From Marsupella aquatica (lineage: Eukaryota > Marchantiophyta): a stretch of DNA of 64,000 nucleotides. Of this stretch, positions 47,950 to 59,259 are shown piece after piece. Location of the stretch: NCBI GenBank assembly GCA_973895155.1, contig OZ316892.1, positions 8,184,001 to 8,248,000 of the forward strand, written 5' to 3'. Within the stretch, counting starts at the first letter, position 1; each line of letters begins with the position of its first letter. The notes under the pieces were generated by a model. The model worked only from the letters and a program-made list of their open reading frames with translations, did not search any database and was not told the DNA's origin. The translations under genes and the position numbers were made by a program.

Positions 47950-49919
47950 TGAGCAAACTGGATTTGACCACACCAGCAGGGCTGGGATCATTGAGTGCAA
48001 TTTTAGGCCAGGCATTGCAATTTGGCATGACTGCAGGGCATGCAGCAAGGGATGAGGAGGAGAAGAAGGCAGCAGAGCAGAAGTCTATTGAGAAGAAGTG
48101 GAAGAGAGATGAGAGGGCGAAGGCCGGCGTCCTCTCCCCTCATGCCCTGGAAAAGAAGAAAAGGAAGGAAGAGCGAGACCTGATCAGGAAGCAGAGGGAA
48201 GAGCTGAGAAAGAAGGAGGAGGCCAGGAAGAAGCTGCCCTGATTACTCTAGAAGAAGAAGGAATTCCAACAGAGTTGGCTTATCTCAGGGAAAAGAGCAC
48301 AATCAGGCACATTGTGTCAACCAATTTTGCTCGAGGGGTTGAGTGGGGCAGTGTTTCGAAGGCAGAGCAGAGGCGAGTCATGAATCAAGTGAAGGATGCA
48401 TTTCAAAATGGAGGAGAGATTGACTCATAGTGGCTTGCAGACAAAATTGGCAATTCTATGTCCCAAGCAAGATACCACGATAGGAAGAAGATCAGAGCTC
48501 ACCTGAGAGACCTGGAGGAGTACAGAAATCTGCAGCGGCCGCTGTAATCCTTTGAGGATGTCTGGAACACCTTCTACCAGACTGAGGTGAAGCTCAAAGC
48601 AGCCAGGCTCCTCAAGGAATTCACTGAGAAGCTGGCAAAGGCCCAGAAGGCGAGAGGGGCCGGGAAGTCTGACCGTGACCTGAAAACTATGGAGCAAAAG
48701 GTGGCTTAACTCCAACAGGTTGTGGCAGATGTCGGTGATCCGCCCAAGAAATTCCTCAAGGCAGCTGAGCACATCCAGGAGAAGCCCAACATAACCCACA
48801 GGCTCGGTCAAGGTGGCCTCCCCGGCCTCAAGGCAGCATTCGTGAGTGCCTCCCCCTCCTCCCTTCACTCCTTCCTTCTCCAATTCTTGTTTCAAGACAT
48901 TTGCAATGGCACCCGATTGTTTCCCTTTTGCTAGTAAGTAGTTACTGTTGAACCTTACAAGTCGTCTTAGGTTGTGCACACTCGGGTTGGACACAATTTT
49001 TGGTAGTAACAGAGTTTGCGAATCTTTTGCGATGCGTGTTGCTTCGCAACATGTTTGCAAACACTATTATTAATATTTGTTGGGGAGAATTTGCGAAGCA
49101 CTTGCGAAGCAACGCGCATCGCAACCAGCTTTGCAAACCTAATCATGCTACTTTTTGCGAAGGTATGGGCTTCGCAAATTCAAAAATGGTCTTTTTTTTA
49201 ATGTTAAGTTTTGGCCCTTAAGGCCCCAACACCTTGGCCCCCACCATAACCCTCCTAAACCCACCCCAACATTTCCTACCCCTTATACATGATTTGAGGT
49301 TTAATGTGGCCTAATGCCTTGTTCCTCTTCTTTTTGCGGGTGGTTTTTGCGGGTGTTGATGATGCATAGTACAAGAAGTACAGGAGGAAGATCACCCCAA
49401 CAGAAATGGAGGTGGGGCAGAAGCATGGAAAGGAGACTCTATTTCGGCAAGTTGACGAGTTGTTGGTGAGCCTTTTTACATTTTTGGACCCTTGGCATTC
49501 ATGATATTGATTATTGTGAAGACATTTTTAAGGTTAAAGGCAAGCCACTAATTGGTACCCTTTGGTTTGTGTGGAAGCAGGCACCAGAGGGGGATAGTAC
49601 CTCTGACAAGGAGGGTGACACTGCTAGTAGCGACGAGGAGGATGTGAGCACTGCTCCTGGTAGTCGTGCCGGGCCCACTAGCACTGGAGACCAGTCTTTT
49701 GCATCAGCCCGTGGTAGTGGTTCCGGTAGTGCAGCAGCCCAGGAGGAGGAGGATGGAGATGAGGAGGGGGATGAGGAAGCGGACCAGGAGGATGACCAAG
49801 ATGAGGAGGAGGAGGTCCCACCGCCCCCTGCGCAAACCCGCAAGGGCAAGGGCAAGGAGAAAGAGAAGGACAAGGCCAAGGGGAAGAAGGCAAGGAGGGG
49901 AAGGAAGTCCCCTTTCTAG
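47950..49919 (+). pseudogene. TNPA-like CACTA accessory protein, decayed
   Basis: Exon pieces are about 47950-48841, 49370-49465 and 49581-49919, with GTGAGT and GTGAGC donors and TAG/CAG acceptors, all in phase 0. The first begins with SKLDLTTPAGLGSL, has a highly charged coiled coil (KKRKEERDLIRKQREELRKK), shifts frame near 48240, and continues AYLREKSTIRHIV..AEQRRVMNQVKDAF. Stops lie at 48428-48430, 48545-48547 and 48707-48709. The second exon (KKYRRKITPTEMEVGQKHG) resembles the end of Transposase_24/TNPA-type proteins. The third is acidic then Lys-rich (EEEVPPPPAQTRKGKGKEK) and stops at TAG 49919. TNPA proteins bind subterminal repeats. The strand is opposite to the transposase remnant. 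Family assignment is tentative; broken state is clear. Confidence 0.5.
49005..49180. repeat. TTTGCGA motif cluster in an intron of the TNPA-like gene
   Basis: Within the first intron of the TNPA-like remnant, about ten words such as TTTGCGAA, CTTCGCAA and CATCGCAA occur in 175 bp. They match the subterminal motifs. Confidence 0.6.
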
Positions 49920-50159
49920 AGGATTTAGGTGGCAGGTTTTAGTGGTTTAGACCCTTAGTTAGGGTTTATATGGTCCAGGCATTTTACATGCCCCTTTGGT
50001 AAGGGTTAGCACCTTTACATTTTGTAAATTTTGCACATTTTGATTAATTTCATATCTATTCCGGATTCCGGGTTCTGCCTTCCATACAAGCCCTATTCCA
50101 TTCATACCCTAAGCCTGAACCCTAAACTGGAATAACAAACCAAAATTTCAAAGATTCCC

Positions 50160-50940
50160 CATTTTTTCGAACCAATTGCGACACTCATCCCTTCGCAACT
50201 TCAGAGAATATTTTCATTGCAAAACAAGCGTCCACAGATATGTCGCAAATATTGCAATAGTCAAACCATCGCAAATCTTGAGATTGTTCTTGATTCACAA
50301 TGAAGCGATTCAATACTAATCGCAAATTTCTCGGGGGTTTCACTTCCACAAAAATGGCACATCACGTGCGACGAAAGATAGGGTCATTTTATTGGTTCGA
50401 AGGGAAGACTTAAGAATTTTTGCAGAAGAACAATAGGGTATTTTAAATTCAATTTTGAGACTTATAAGATCATTAGGGTCTTTCTAACCAAATTTTTAGA
50501 ATATTCCAAGAATATTCCAACTTTATAGAGGTTGAAAAATTAATTAATTTTCTTACATTTTAGAGGGTCCGAGGCCTAAAAACGTCGCAGGCGATGGGGA
50601 GGCATCCATATAGTGAGACCCCCGAGGCAAATTTAGAAGCCATAAAATATCTCAACTTTGTGAGACAAAGTGGCTCGCAAATATGCGAGCAATGTTGCTT
50701 CAAAAACACGCCGAGCGTGGTCGCGTCACAACGTAGGCGATGGTGGTATCGCAATGTTGCGTTTATTTTGCGAAATCAGGAGCTTTGAAAGTTGCAATGT
50801 AGTTGCGAAGGTCCGTTTGCGAAGGACTTGGTATGGGAAAGTGCGATGCGGTTTGGTTCGCAAGTGATGATTTTATTTTATTTGTCCCTTTGTTGTTTGC
50901 GATGGATTCCGGTTCACAATAGAGGGCCATAGTGTTGTAG
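50160..50940. repeat. Right subterminal repeat region of the CACTA element
   Basis: TTTGCGA/TCGCAAA words cluster at 50168-50355 and 50640-50910, split by the 297-bp inverted-repeat element at 50330-50626. Removing that insert gives one continuous subterminal region like the left end. Confidence 0.75.
50330..50626. mobile_element. Short inverted-repeat element (MITE-like), copy 1, 297 bp
   Basis: It starts CTCGGGGGTTTCAC and ends GTGAGACCCCCGAG, terminal inverted repeats with one mismatch. It is flanked by the perfect 8-bp duplication GCAAATTT (50322-50329 and 50627-50634). It has no coding capacity. Two further copies lie at 58532-58827 and 61378-61670, similar along their full length. An 8-bp duplication fits the hAT group best, though the terminus is not the usual CAGGG. 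Movement would need a transposase supplied elsewhere. Confidence 0.9.
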
Positions 50941-50945
50941 TGAAT

Positions 50946-51958
50946 AGGCCCCTAGGAACTATTTTTATCTAATAGGGCCCTTCGTAATGAGCCGTATGCA
51001 CTGTTCTTGTGAGGTGTCAAACTGTGTAGTTGACCACAACAATATTGTACACAATTTGTTTTATGTCCAGCCCACTACGATCCACACCATATATAGTGAA
51101 ATGTGCTTTGTGATGCCTTGCCAGGATCACGAAGTAATAATTAAGCCTAAGATAATGGCTAAATAAGGATAGATAGAGGGTATAAGGTAACAATAAAGAC
51201 CGATGCCAATTTCTACGTGTTAGATGATAAGGGAAAGATCCAACGGTTGAGATCCGGCGGGATTTGGAGTTATGACCTAATCCAGGTGTCGTATGCTATC
51301 AAAAGCAAATATCATCGAATATATGCTAAAAACTCGATGTTCGTTCCCGTGGAAGAACAAGAATGGGATGAAAAGATGTTTTAAAGTGTTTTGAGTGGTT
51401 TAGAGATGGTACTCAACATCTATAAGAAAAATAGAATCTTAAATAAAACACAAGGAATTAATAAAATAAGAACAAAGTGACATTTGCTGGATAATAGAAT
51501 CTTAGAGCTTTTAGAGGTATAGTTTAGCAATATTTAACTCCGTCACCATGTCTTAAGAAAGAGCTATGGCATTATTTGAGACGTTGATAAGTCAAACATA
51601 ACCTTGCTATAACTGCTCTCTAGGTTTCCATCATAAATCTATGTTTAAGAAGTGTCTATGCTCACAAAACCCAAGATAAGCTTCGGATTGTGTGTATAGT
51701 AGTGTGTCATTAAAATGCCGGCAACATGTTTCCTTCTTCAGCAATGCGCAATTCCAAAGGAAAACTAATGCACATTCAGTATACCACAATGGTACTTCAA
51801 ATCCGTGAATTAAGAATGTCGCTACTTCTTAATCATATAGATTTCTATTTCTTGATTTCATGCAATACTTATCTTCCAAAGATAAGTCCTTCATGTAAAT
51901 ACATAAATGGACAACAAATGTTGTAGTTTGGATTAGGCACCGACCAATGGATCTTCTA
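50946..51958. other. AT-rich spacer between transposons, nothing recognised
   Basis: About 1 kb of AT-rich sequence with no gene or known repeat recognised. Short open frames show no coding character. Confidence 0.5.
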
Positions 51959-51963
51959 ATACA

Positions 51964-52307
51964 TGTTAGATATTGCTCTAGTCTTGTGACTCTTGTGCTA
52001 ACCATAGTTAGGCTAACTTGGGTTAAGACCTAGCTAAGGTTAGCGGTAGTGCTGTTGTGCATATAGCCAGGGCTGATGCCAGACCCTGGTGGAACTTAGG
52101 CTCATTGGTATGGAGCTAGTTGAGAGATAGGGAGAGCTTGTGCTGTGGATGCTTGGTATGGCCGGTCGGCCTAGAGTGCAGTAAAGCTCTTGTGTGTTCC
52201 CGTGGACGTAGCCTCATGTGGAGGTGAACCACGTATCTCTCTATGTCAACTCTTGTGCGTTGGATGGTTCATGGGCTTGCCGTTACGAATGTCGTCTATG
52301 CTCAACA
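51964..52307 (+). mobile_element. Solo Copia-type LTR, 344 bp, with ATACA target duplication
   Basis: It starts TGTTAGATATTGC and ends TATGCTCAACA. The 5 bp on each side are ATACA (51959-51963 and 52308-52312), a perfect target duplication. No internal element sequence is present, so it is the product of recombination between the two LTRs of a full element. It belongs to the same family as the LTR at 46739-47082. Confidence 0.92.
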
Positions 52308-52312
52308 ATACA

Positions 52313-53210
52313 TTCCACAAACTGTATTTTTATGGGTTTTACTTCTTACGGTAATTGCAACATGCATTACCATACGAAGGAGGGGTAGACTCCTAGCACA
52401 AGTAATCAAATTCCAAGGTACATGCAAATCTTCCTTGCAAATTTGCATTACACGTACAAGGGACAAAACTCCAAGATGAGGAGATGCAAATAACTATCCA
52501 CACTGTCTCAAAATGAGACTGGTATCACAATAAGTACATGAGATCGCCCACGGGCTAAGGAGAATGAAGAGACATGCCTCTTCATTTCCTAAGTCTAAAC
52601 TAAGTAAAGTAAAAAGTCAACTTTGACTAAGGGATAGTCAAGTCCTCTCCAACAGAGATAAGTCTCTCTCCCTCCTGGCTCAACTGGTACACCTCAGAAA
52701 TAACGGCGGTGGTACACACATCAGCTGAACCTCTAGTAGAACTCCGAAAAGTGCCAGCTCGGGGTGGGCAAAAAAAATCGGCAATGATGGACCCATGCAC
52801 CATATCCCAAGGAAGAAAAAGTAAGGAACTCAAGCCCATCTCTACCAAGTTACTAAGGAGTCTAAAGTAAGCCTTAGGACCTGGTGGTAAGGTCACCCTA
52901 ATGGCCTTACTAATTGGTAAGCTTCTGGTGGCCATAGCTCAGAACATCTGAGAAGGCTCTAGAGCTCTCCTCCTAAAAATGGTTAAGCATGGAGGCTCAA
53001 GAATGAAATCTCAGGGATCTAAGGTAGCTGCGCTACTATGGGAGAAGGAATGAACTGAAAAGAGATAGAAATGAAGGAGCTCTAATCAGGTGAAGCTCTC
53101 AAAATTGCAATTTCTTCAATTCCAAGAAATCAGAGAGCATCGATGACCCAATACTCCTCAACGTCTCATCAATAGCAGTTCAGAATTGGGGTGAACATTC
53201 TCTAGGCAGC
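52313..53210. other. Spacer between the solo LTR and the Gypsy element
   Basis: A minus-strand frame of 102 codons at 52627-52935 (ATRSLPISKAIRV..PGPKAYFRLLSNLVEMGLSSLLFLP) is the only notable open frame. I do not recognise it; it could be a scrap of another retroelement or chance. No other feature is seen. Confidence 0.4.
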
Positions 53211-53810
53211 TGCGCTCCTATAGCAATTGAAATGAGCTCGAATGGTGGTCTATCGAGTGAGCACTAAGGGTCGAAGCTTGCGCCCTATTGCCGGCCGCCA
53301 TGGACGTCCCTCAAAGAAAATTGGAGAAAAAGGTTTGGGCTGGCGCGGACGTCATATTAGGTCATGGCGGGGTGGACATCCCGGACGTCCCTACGTGGAG
53401 GCCGTCCAAGACGTCCTCGAGGTTTTTATGCGGGCCGGCGCGGAAGGAGTTGGCCGTCCTTGGCGAAAAATGGGTGCCGTCCCGACCGTCCTTGTGTAGA
53501 AGCCGTCCAAGCCGGCGCCGTCTTTGCCGTCTTCGTGAGGAGGCCGTCCAGGACAGCGCTGTCCCGGCCGTCCCTACGAGGAGGCCGTCCAGGACGTCAT
53601 CTCATTTTTGAAGCTCCTTTCAACTTCTTGCCGTCTTGACGCTTAATATGTAAAAACCAGGGTGGCCTTGACGTCTTCCAATGGTATCCTTACCCATTTG
53701 AGCTTATACTAACTTAAATTTGCTTAAAGGGCCTTATAAAAACTTAAAAATTTTAAAAATTTATGATTTTAATACTTTAACTCTCTTTTTGGAACAATCA
53801 CCTAATTACA
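53211..53810 (-). repeat. Gypsy 3' LTR, 600 bp
   Basis: Minus-strand reading starts TGTAATTAGGTGATT and ends TATAGGAGCGCA. The centre is GC-rich with repeated GAGGCCGTCCA-like words. It is 24 bp longer than the 5' LTR because one such repeat unit is absent there. Confidence 0.93.
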
Positions 53811-53826
53811 TAGGTCTCCCCCCAAA
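53811..53826 (-). other. Polypurine tract of the Gypsy element
   Basis: On the minus strand TTTGGGGGGAGACCTA directly precedes the TG of the 3' LTR, the expected place for the plus-strand primer of reverse transcription. The pol stop codon lies only 22 bp farther inside. Confidence 0.8.
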
Positions 53827-53848
53827 CTGCGCCGTGTCCTCACAAGCT

Positions 53849-56823
53849 TTATTCCAATGGGGTAAGGTAGAGCTTAACTCTTGCAGCATTGATCCTTGTA
53901 TCTAGAGGTATCCCGTCCAAAGTAGCTAATGAAACAGATCCATTTTGCCAAACTTTGATTACTTTGTAAGGGCCTATCCAATGGGTATGGAGTTTACCAG
54001 GAAAAAGCATATATCGTGCATGATCATAGATTAAGGCTAAATCTCCATCCTTCAACTTGTTAGGCTTTAAATTTTTGTCATAAGCCTTCTTTCTTTTCAT
54101 TTGTTGGAGTAAGGTGTGTTGCAAGGCCAATAACCTATCTTCTTCCAAGGTTTCCAATTGAGTTAATCTGCATTGCAAACTAGGTTCCTCCTCCATGCGG
54201 TCGGAAATGATTGTCCTCTCGGTTAACAACTCCATCTCAATGGGAATTAAGGCGTCCAATCCATAAGTGAGATAAAATGGTGTTTTAGTGGCCGTGATTT
54301 TCTCGGCTGTTCGGTATGCCCATAATGCAGAAGATAGCTTTATATCCCAATCTACTTTATGTGCAGAAACCATTTTATTTAAAATCTTGCCCATTAATCC
54401 GTTAGCTCTTTCAGTTAGTCCATTTGCCTTGGGGTTATAGGGTGTAGTCTTTCGATGTTTAATTAAGTACTTTCTAGTAATTAATTCAATGGTATCATTG
54501 AGAAAGTGTAGTCCACGATCACTTACAAGTTCGAGTGGGCATCCAAACCTTGTGATGATGTTTTCAAAAAGAAATGTTGCAGCAGTAGCAGCATCATTTT
54601 TTCTAGTTGCTTTAGCTTCGACCCACTTGGTCGCATAATCCGTAGCAAGAATGATGTAACGGGTCCTCGAATACCGAGCAGGCGGTGAAATAGGTCCTAT
54701 GAAGTCAATACCCCATTTTTCAAAAGGTGAAAGAGGTAAGATTGGGACAAGAGGCCACCTGGAAGTTGCTGTGGGCTTCCCAATTCGCTGGCAAGGATTG
54801 CATCTTTTAATGAAGTCAAGAGTATCTCGATGCATAGTTGGCCACCAATAGCTAGAATCCCAAATCTTCTTAACTGTGGTATTCACTGCATAATGGCCCC
54901 CTGAATCTTTAGCATGTAGGGCGGTTATAACTTTCATACTCTCCTTAGGCTCGAGACATCTCTTCAACTTCTGGTCAGGAGTTAACTTAAAGAGGGTACC
55001 TTTAATTAAGGTATAAGATCCAAATTTTTGTAAAAATACAAGTTTCTCTTCTGCATTTAAGCCTTCTGGCATAACTCCCTCGGTCAACATCTTTACAATG
55101 TCATGATAAATGGAGGTCTCTCCTTCTATATGCCATATTTCTTCATCAGGAAAGGAATCTTCTAAGTTAGCTGTGCTTTCCTTACCAGATAGTCTTGAAA
55201 GAAAATCTGCATTTTCATGATGCTTGCCTGGTCTTACGTGGACTTCATAATCAAATTCTTGTAGAAGTAAGACCCATCTCGCCACTCTGCCTGATAAATC
55301 TGCTTGGTTAACTAAGTACTTCAGAGAATTATGATCTGTGTGGAAAATAACCTTATAACCAAGTAAATAATGTCGAAACTTCTTGCAAGCAAAAATAATA
55401 GCTAATGCCTCATGTTCAGTTACCGAATAATTCTTTTTAGGAGCACTGAGTTGTCGACTGGCATAGTAGATTGGGTGATCCCTATCCTTTTCATCTTTCT
55501 GACTTAGGTTTGCCCCCATGCAAAATGCTCAAGAGTCAATAAATACATGAAAGGTCTTGGTCCAATCTGGGGGTTGGAGTATGGGAGCTTGTATAAGTCT
55601 GGATTTTAACTCTTGGAAAGTAGTCTCTCTCTCTTTGGTCCAAACATACTCAACATCATGTTTGAGAAGTTTTGTTAAGGACATGGCTATATCAGCATAC
55701 TTATGGATGAAACGTCGATAGTAACCAACATAGCCAAGGAAGGCCCTAAGTTTTTTTAAATCCTTTGGGGGTTGTAGTTCAACAATAACCTTGACCTTAT
55801 CCTTATCCACTTCAATTCCTCTTTGGGAAATCACATGTCCCAAAAGAATCCATTCTTGCATTCCTATATAGCATTTCTCTGGATGGAGAGACAACTGTGC
55901 CTCCCTACATTTTGCAAAAGTTTTCTCTAGGCAATCCAAATGCTCTTTAATAGAATTGTAAACGCAAAAGTCATCAATGAAAATTTCTAGGAAATGGCGT
56001 AGATATTCTTGAAAAAATTACCATCATAATCCGCTGGAATATTCCCGGAGCATTGCACAATCCAAATGGCATAACGTTGAAAGCAAAGGTACCCCAATCG
56101 GTGGTGAAAGTTGTTTTATCTCTATCTTCTTTACGGATGGAGACTTGATTATACCCCGAGTAACCGTCAAGGAAACTATAAAGTTCATGGCGTGCCACTA
56201 TATCTAGTACCAAGTCAATAAATGGGAGTGGATAATGATCCTTTCAAGTTGCCGCATTTAGTTTTCTAAAGTCTTGGCACACCCTAATTTTGGGCTTCCC
56301 ATCAGGACCAGCTTTCTTAGGCACTATGACAATGGGAGATACCCACTCACTACTCAAGATAGGATAATTAAATGAAGCCTGCTTCCAGCAATTTGTCTAA
56401 CTCTGTTTTGACCATTAAAGAATACTTTGGGTTTAGACGATACTGCCTTTGTCTTACAGGAATAGCTCCATCATTAAGGTCAATGCGATGCTCCCCGAGC
56501 CAAGGGTGGATACCCTTAAGATCCTGATGGCTCCATGCAAACACATCCTTGTATTGCTTTAATAAATCAATGTATTTTTGTCTCATCTCACCTTGGATAT
56601 GCTTACCAATGTTAATGAATTTTCCGGGTTCAATCTCAATCTTCTGTGCTTGTCGCGGATCCACCATGCCTTCAGTCATTCTTGCTCCTTTTAACTCCTT
56701 GATTTCTTCCTCCGTCGGTGGCAACCTTGGATTCTCACTGTCATTGGTGGTCACCGACTGCACGAGTCAAAATCTAGAGTCCACCCCCTTCAGTGGGAGT
56801 TCGCCCTCCTCATAGATCTCTAT
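53849..56823 (-). pseudogene. Gypsy pol: reverse transcriptase, RNase H, integrase, broken
   Basis: RT begins after 56763 (LPPTEEEIKELKG..EHRIDLNDGAIPVRQRQYRLNPK). It continues through LEAGF, FSYPIL-type sequence, SFLDGYSGYNQV, MPFGLCNAPGIFQRIM and the FIDD active-site box near 55980. Breaks are a frameshift at about 56368, TGA at 56244-56246, a one-base slip in an A/T run at 56012-56017, and TGA at 55529-55531 in RNase H. From 55519 to 53849 the frame is open for 556 codons. It holds RNase H (YYASRQLSAPKKNYSVTE, TDHNSLKYL), integrase (GIDFIGPI, SDRGLHF, TERANG: the D, D and E of the catalytic triad) and a GPYKVIKV C-terminal module without a chromodomain. Confidence 0.92.
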
Positions 56824-59259
56824 TTACTGTATACTTGAGTAATCTTGGAATTTGTGGAAAGCGGTCACTAGCCCGGAGTCAGAATAGTCAAAAGTGTACC
56901 CCTCTTCAGTAGATGTTTCTCCGAGGTAAGGTTCCGGTCCCCAATTCATTTTAACACGTGGTTCTCCAAAAGACAATTCTCGTTGCTCCCAATTAACTTT
57001 CACCTTGGCCTTATAGAGCCATGGCCTGCCTAACAGAATTGGAAAACTTGATGGGATTTCAGGGTCTATTACAACGTAATCAAGATAAAAATTAAGTCCT
57101 GCTATATTAGTTGGCACCTTACTGAGTTTTCCCACTGGAATAACTCGTGACTGGTCTGCCATTCTCAAAATTTTAGGAGTATGCTCAAATGTTGTAAATC
57201 CAAGGTCAGAAGCTACTGTCTTGGTCATAAGGTTGACACTTGAGCCTCCATCCACTGGTACTTTTTTGATTACACAACCTTCTATCTGAATGTCAATTTC
57301 AGGTGGTCCTTGGTCTTCCCACTCCATTCTCAAAATCTCAGTAGTAGGTAACTTGACACGTCTCCTCCTTCCCATTAGTAGACTTCTCAGTTGTTTTTGG
57401 TAGGTAGGATTATCTTGCAACAATTCTCCTATTGTAATATTGGCGGGATGGTTCTTGACATCTTGAACTATATCATAATTAGTTCTCTTTTCAGGGATCA
57501 GTTTCTTAGGTACACTCACCTCAAGTAGATCATGTTTTGGGTCTTGTACTTTCTCCAAAATCTCAGTTGCTAAGTAATCCCTTATCTCATCCGAGATATC
57601 TGGCACAAAATACTTAGGATCATGCCTATCATAGGCTGGATCTTGGTCTTTAGGTAAACCTTCCTCAAAGGGGGTCTTCTTCTTCTTTCTATCCTTATCA
57701 TCACCACTTCTTTCTTCTTCCCCTTTTCCTTTAGATCGAGTGGTTGCAAAAGTATACAAAATTTGGTCACGATTCTGCACCCTAGTATTTGGTTGACCTG
57801 CTACTCCACTCTTGACTAACTCTTTCACTTCTGTGTCAAAAACTTTTCCAGCCAAGGGTTGCCCAAAAACTTCTAGAGGTGAGGATGTGGATTTTACTGG
57901 CAATTCTTCCTCCAGATTTCCAGTGCTACCAATAGTGTCCATCACTTGATTTACTGTTACATCTTCCTCAACAAAAATGTAATGACAATGGTCTACCTCC
58001 TCCGTACTATACACCATTCTAACATTGGCCTCCGGTCGTGAAGGTTCCTTGGCAGGTTCTTGTGCAAACCTCACCATCATCCGTGGTTTAGGAGGGTTAG
58101 GGCATTCCACTGGTAAGTGTCCCTCCTTACCACAATTTCCACAAATAGGTGTAAATCCTTCTTCCTGTCTAGGGTATGGACATTGTGGAATGTAGTGACC
58201 CTTCTGTCCACAATTCCAGCAAGTACCTCGATCTCTTGGAGCTCCCTTAGGTGGATATCCTCCCGGAGGTCCCATCAGTGGTCTTGGCACCGGTCGTTGA
58301 GAAGGTCCAGATGGTGCTGGAGGGAAATATTGTGGCCTAGCATTCTGAGCTTGAAGTGCATATATATCATTATATTCATACATATCTTCTTCTTCCTCCT
58401 CTCTGTAATTAAGGTAGTTTACTGCGGGTTTACCATTTGGGCATTCATTTGGGTAATGGCCATGGCCGTTACATCTTGTACACCATACATTTGTTCTCTG
58501 GATAGGTATGGGTCTCCTTGGTGGTCTCACTCTCGGGGGTTTCACTTCCACAAAAATGGCATATCACGTGCGACGAAGGATATGGTCATTTTATTGGTTG
58601 TAAGAGAAGACTTAAGAATTTTTGTAGAAGAACAATAGGGTCTTTTAAATTCAATTTTGAGACTTATAAGAACATTAGGGCCTTTTTAATCCAATTTTTG
58701 GAATATTCCAAGAATATTCTAACTTTATAGGGGTTAAAAATAATATTTTTTTCTTACATTTTAGGGGGTCCAAGGCCTAAAAACGTCGTAGGTGATGGGG
58801 AGGTCCCCATGTAGTGAGACCCCCGAGGTCTCACTCCAACAATATTTACAGAAAGTTTAGACAACTGGCTACTTAAGGATTCAATTACCTTATCCAAGTG
58901 TTTTGTTTTTGCCGGTACAGCTACCTTTTTGACCTGAGTGGTTCGCTTCTTGGTATCTTCCTCTGAACTAGAACTGCTACTTTCTGAGGTCGACTCAGAG
59001 GTGTCATCACTGCTCTCAGTGCTGCTCTCATCTTTGCTAGAATCTGATGAAGACTTACCCTTTCTCTTCTTTTTATTCTTTCATTTCTTCTTTCGTTCTT
59101 TCTTCAAATCTCTCCTTACCCGACTAGGTTGAGATAATTCAGAATCTATATAAGTTTGGGCGGCCTCTTGAGCCTCCTCAAGAGTTTTCACTCCTTCCCT
59201 ATGAACAAACCTGTTGATAGGACCGGGCAACCCATTAATAAACCAATCCCTAATAGTGG
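56824..59259 (-). pseudogene. Gypsy gag and protease, truncated and interrupted
   Basis: The 5' part (59259-58836) starts in mid-gag with TTIRDWFINGLPGPINRF, runs through a Lys-rich stretch with TGA at 59081-59083, then an acidic Ser/Glu-rich stretch, and meets the inserted inverted-repeat element at 58827. Beyond the insert the frame resumes at RPPRRPIP and has three CCHC knuckles (CTRCNGHGHYPNEC, CWNCGQKGHYIPQC, CGNCGKEGHLPVEC). A retropepsin-like domain with VPVDGGSSVNLMT carries the catalytic Asp. The frame ends at TAA 56824-56826, and further in-frame codons and a TGA separate it from pol, so a single gag-pol frame was probably ancestral. Excising one target-duplication copy and the insert restores frame continuity. 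Confidence 0.9.
58532..58827. mobile_element. Short inverted-repeat element (MITE-like), copy 2, 296 bp, inside Gypsy gag
   Basis: Same termini as copy 1. The flanking 8 bp are GTCTCACT on both sides (58524-58531 and 58828-58835). It interrupts gag between the Ser-rich region and the first zinc knuckle, so it inserted after the Gypsy element did. Confidence 0.93.

Larger units (their letters stand above)
40750..50942. mobile_element. CACTA (En/Spm-type) DNA transposon, about 10.2 kb, decayed and nested
   Basis: The left end reads CACTACTACATATTCGGCC and the right end, on the minus strand, CACTACAACACTATGGCC. The 3 bp outside are AAT on both sides (40747-40749 and 50943-50945), the CACTA target size. 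Both ends carry many TTTGCGA/TCGCAAA words, as expected of subterminal binding repeats. Inside are a transposase remnant with a DUF4216-like C-terminus (minus), a TNPA-like remnant (plus), a Copia-type LTR with primer-binding site, a decayed gag-like gene and one 297-bp inverted-repeat element. All coding parts carry stops or frameshifts, so this copy is not autonomous. The 3-bp duplication alone is weak evidence; the ends, repeats and transposase together make the call strong. Confidence 0.88.

Noticed and set aside
47341-48055. Overlapping open frames of 235-236 codons on both strands
   Set aside because: They arise from a pyrimidine-rich repeat block with few stops. Neither has recognisable motifs, and the plus one starts without family support.
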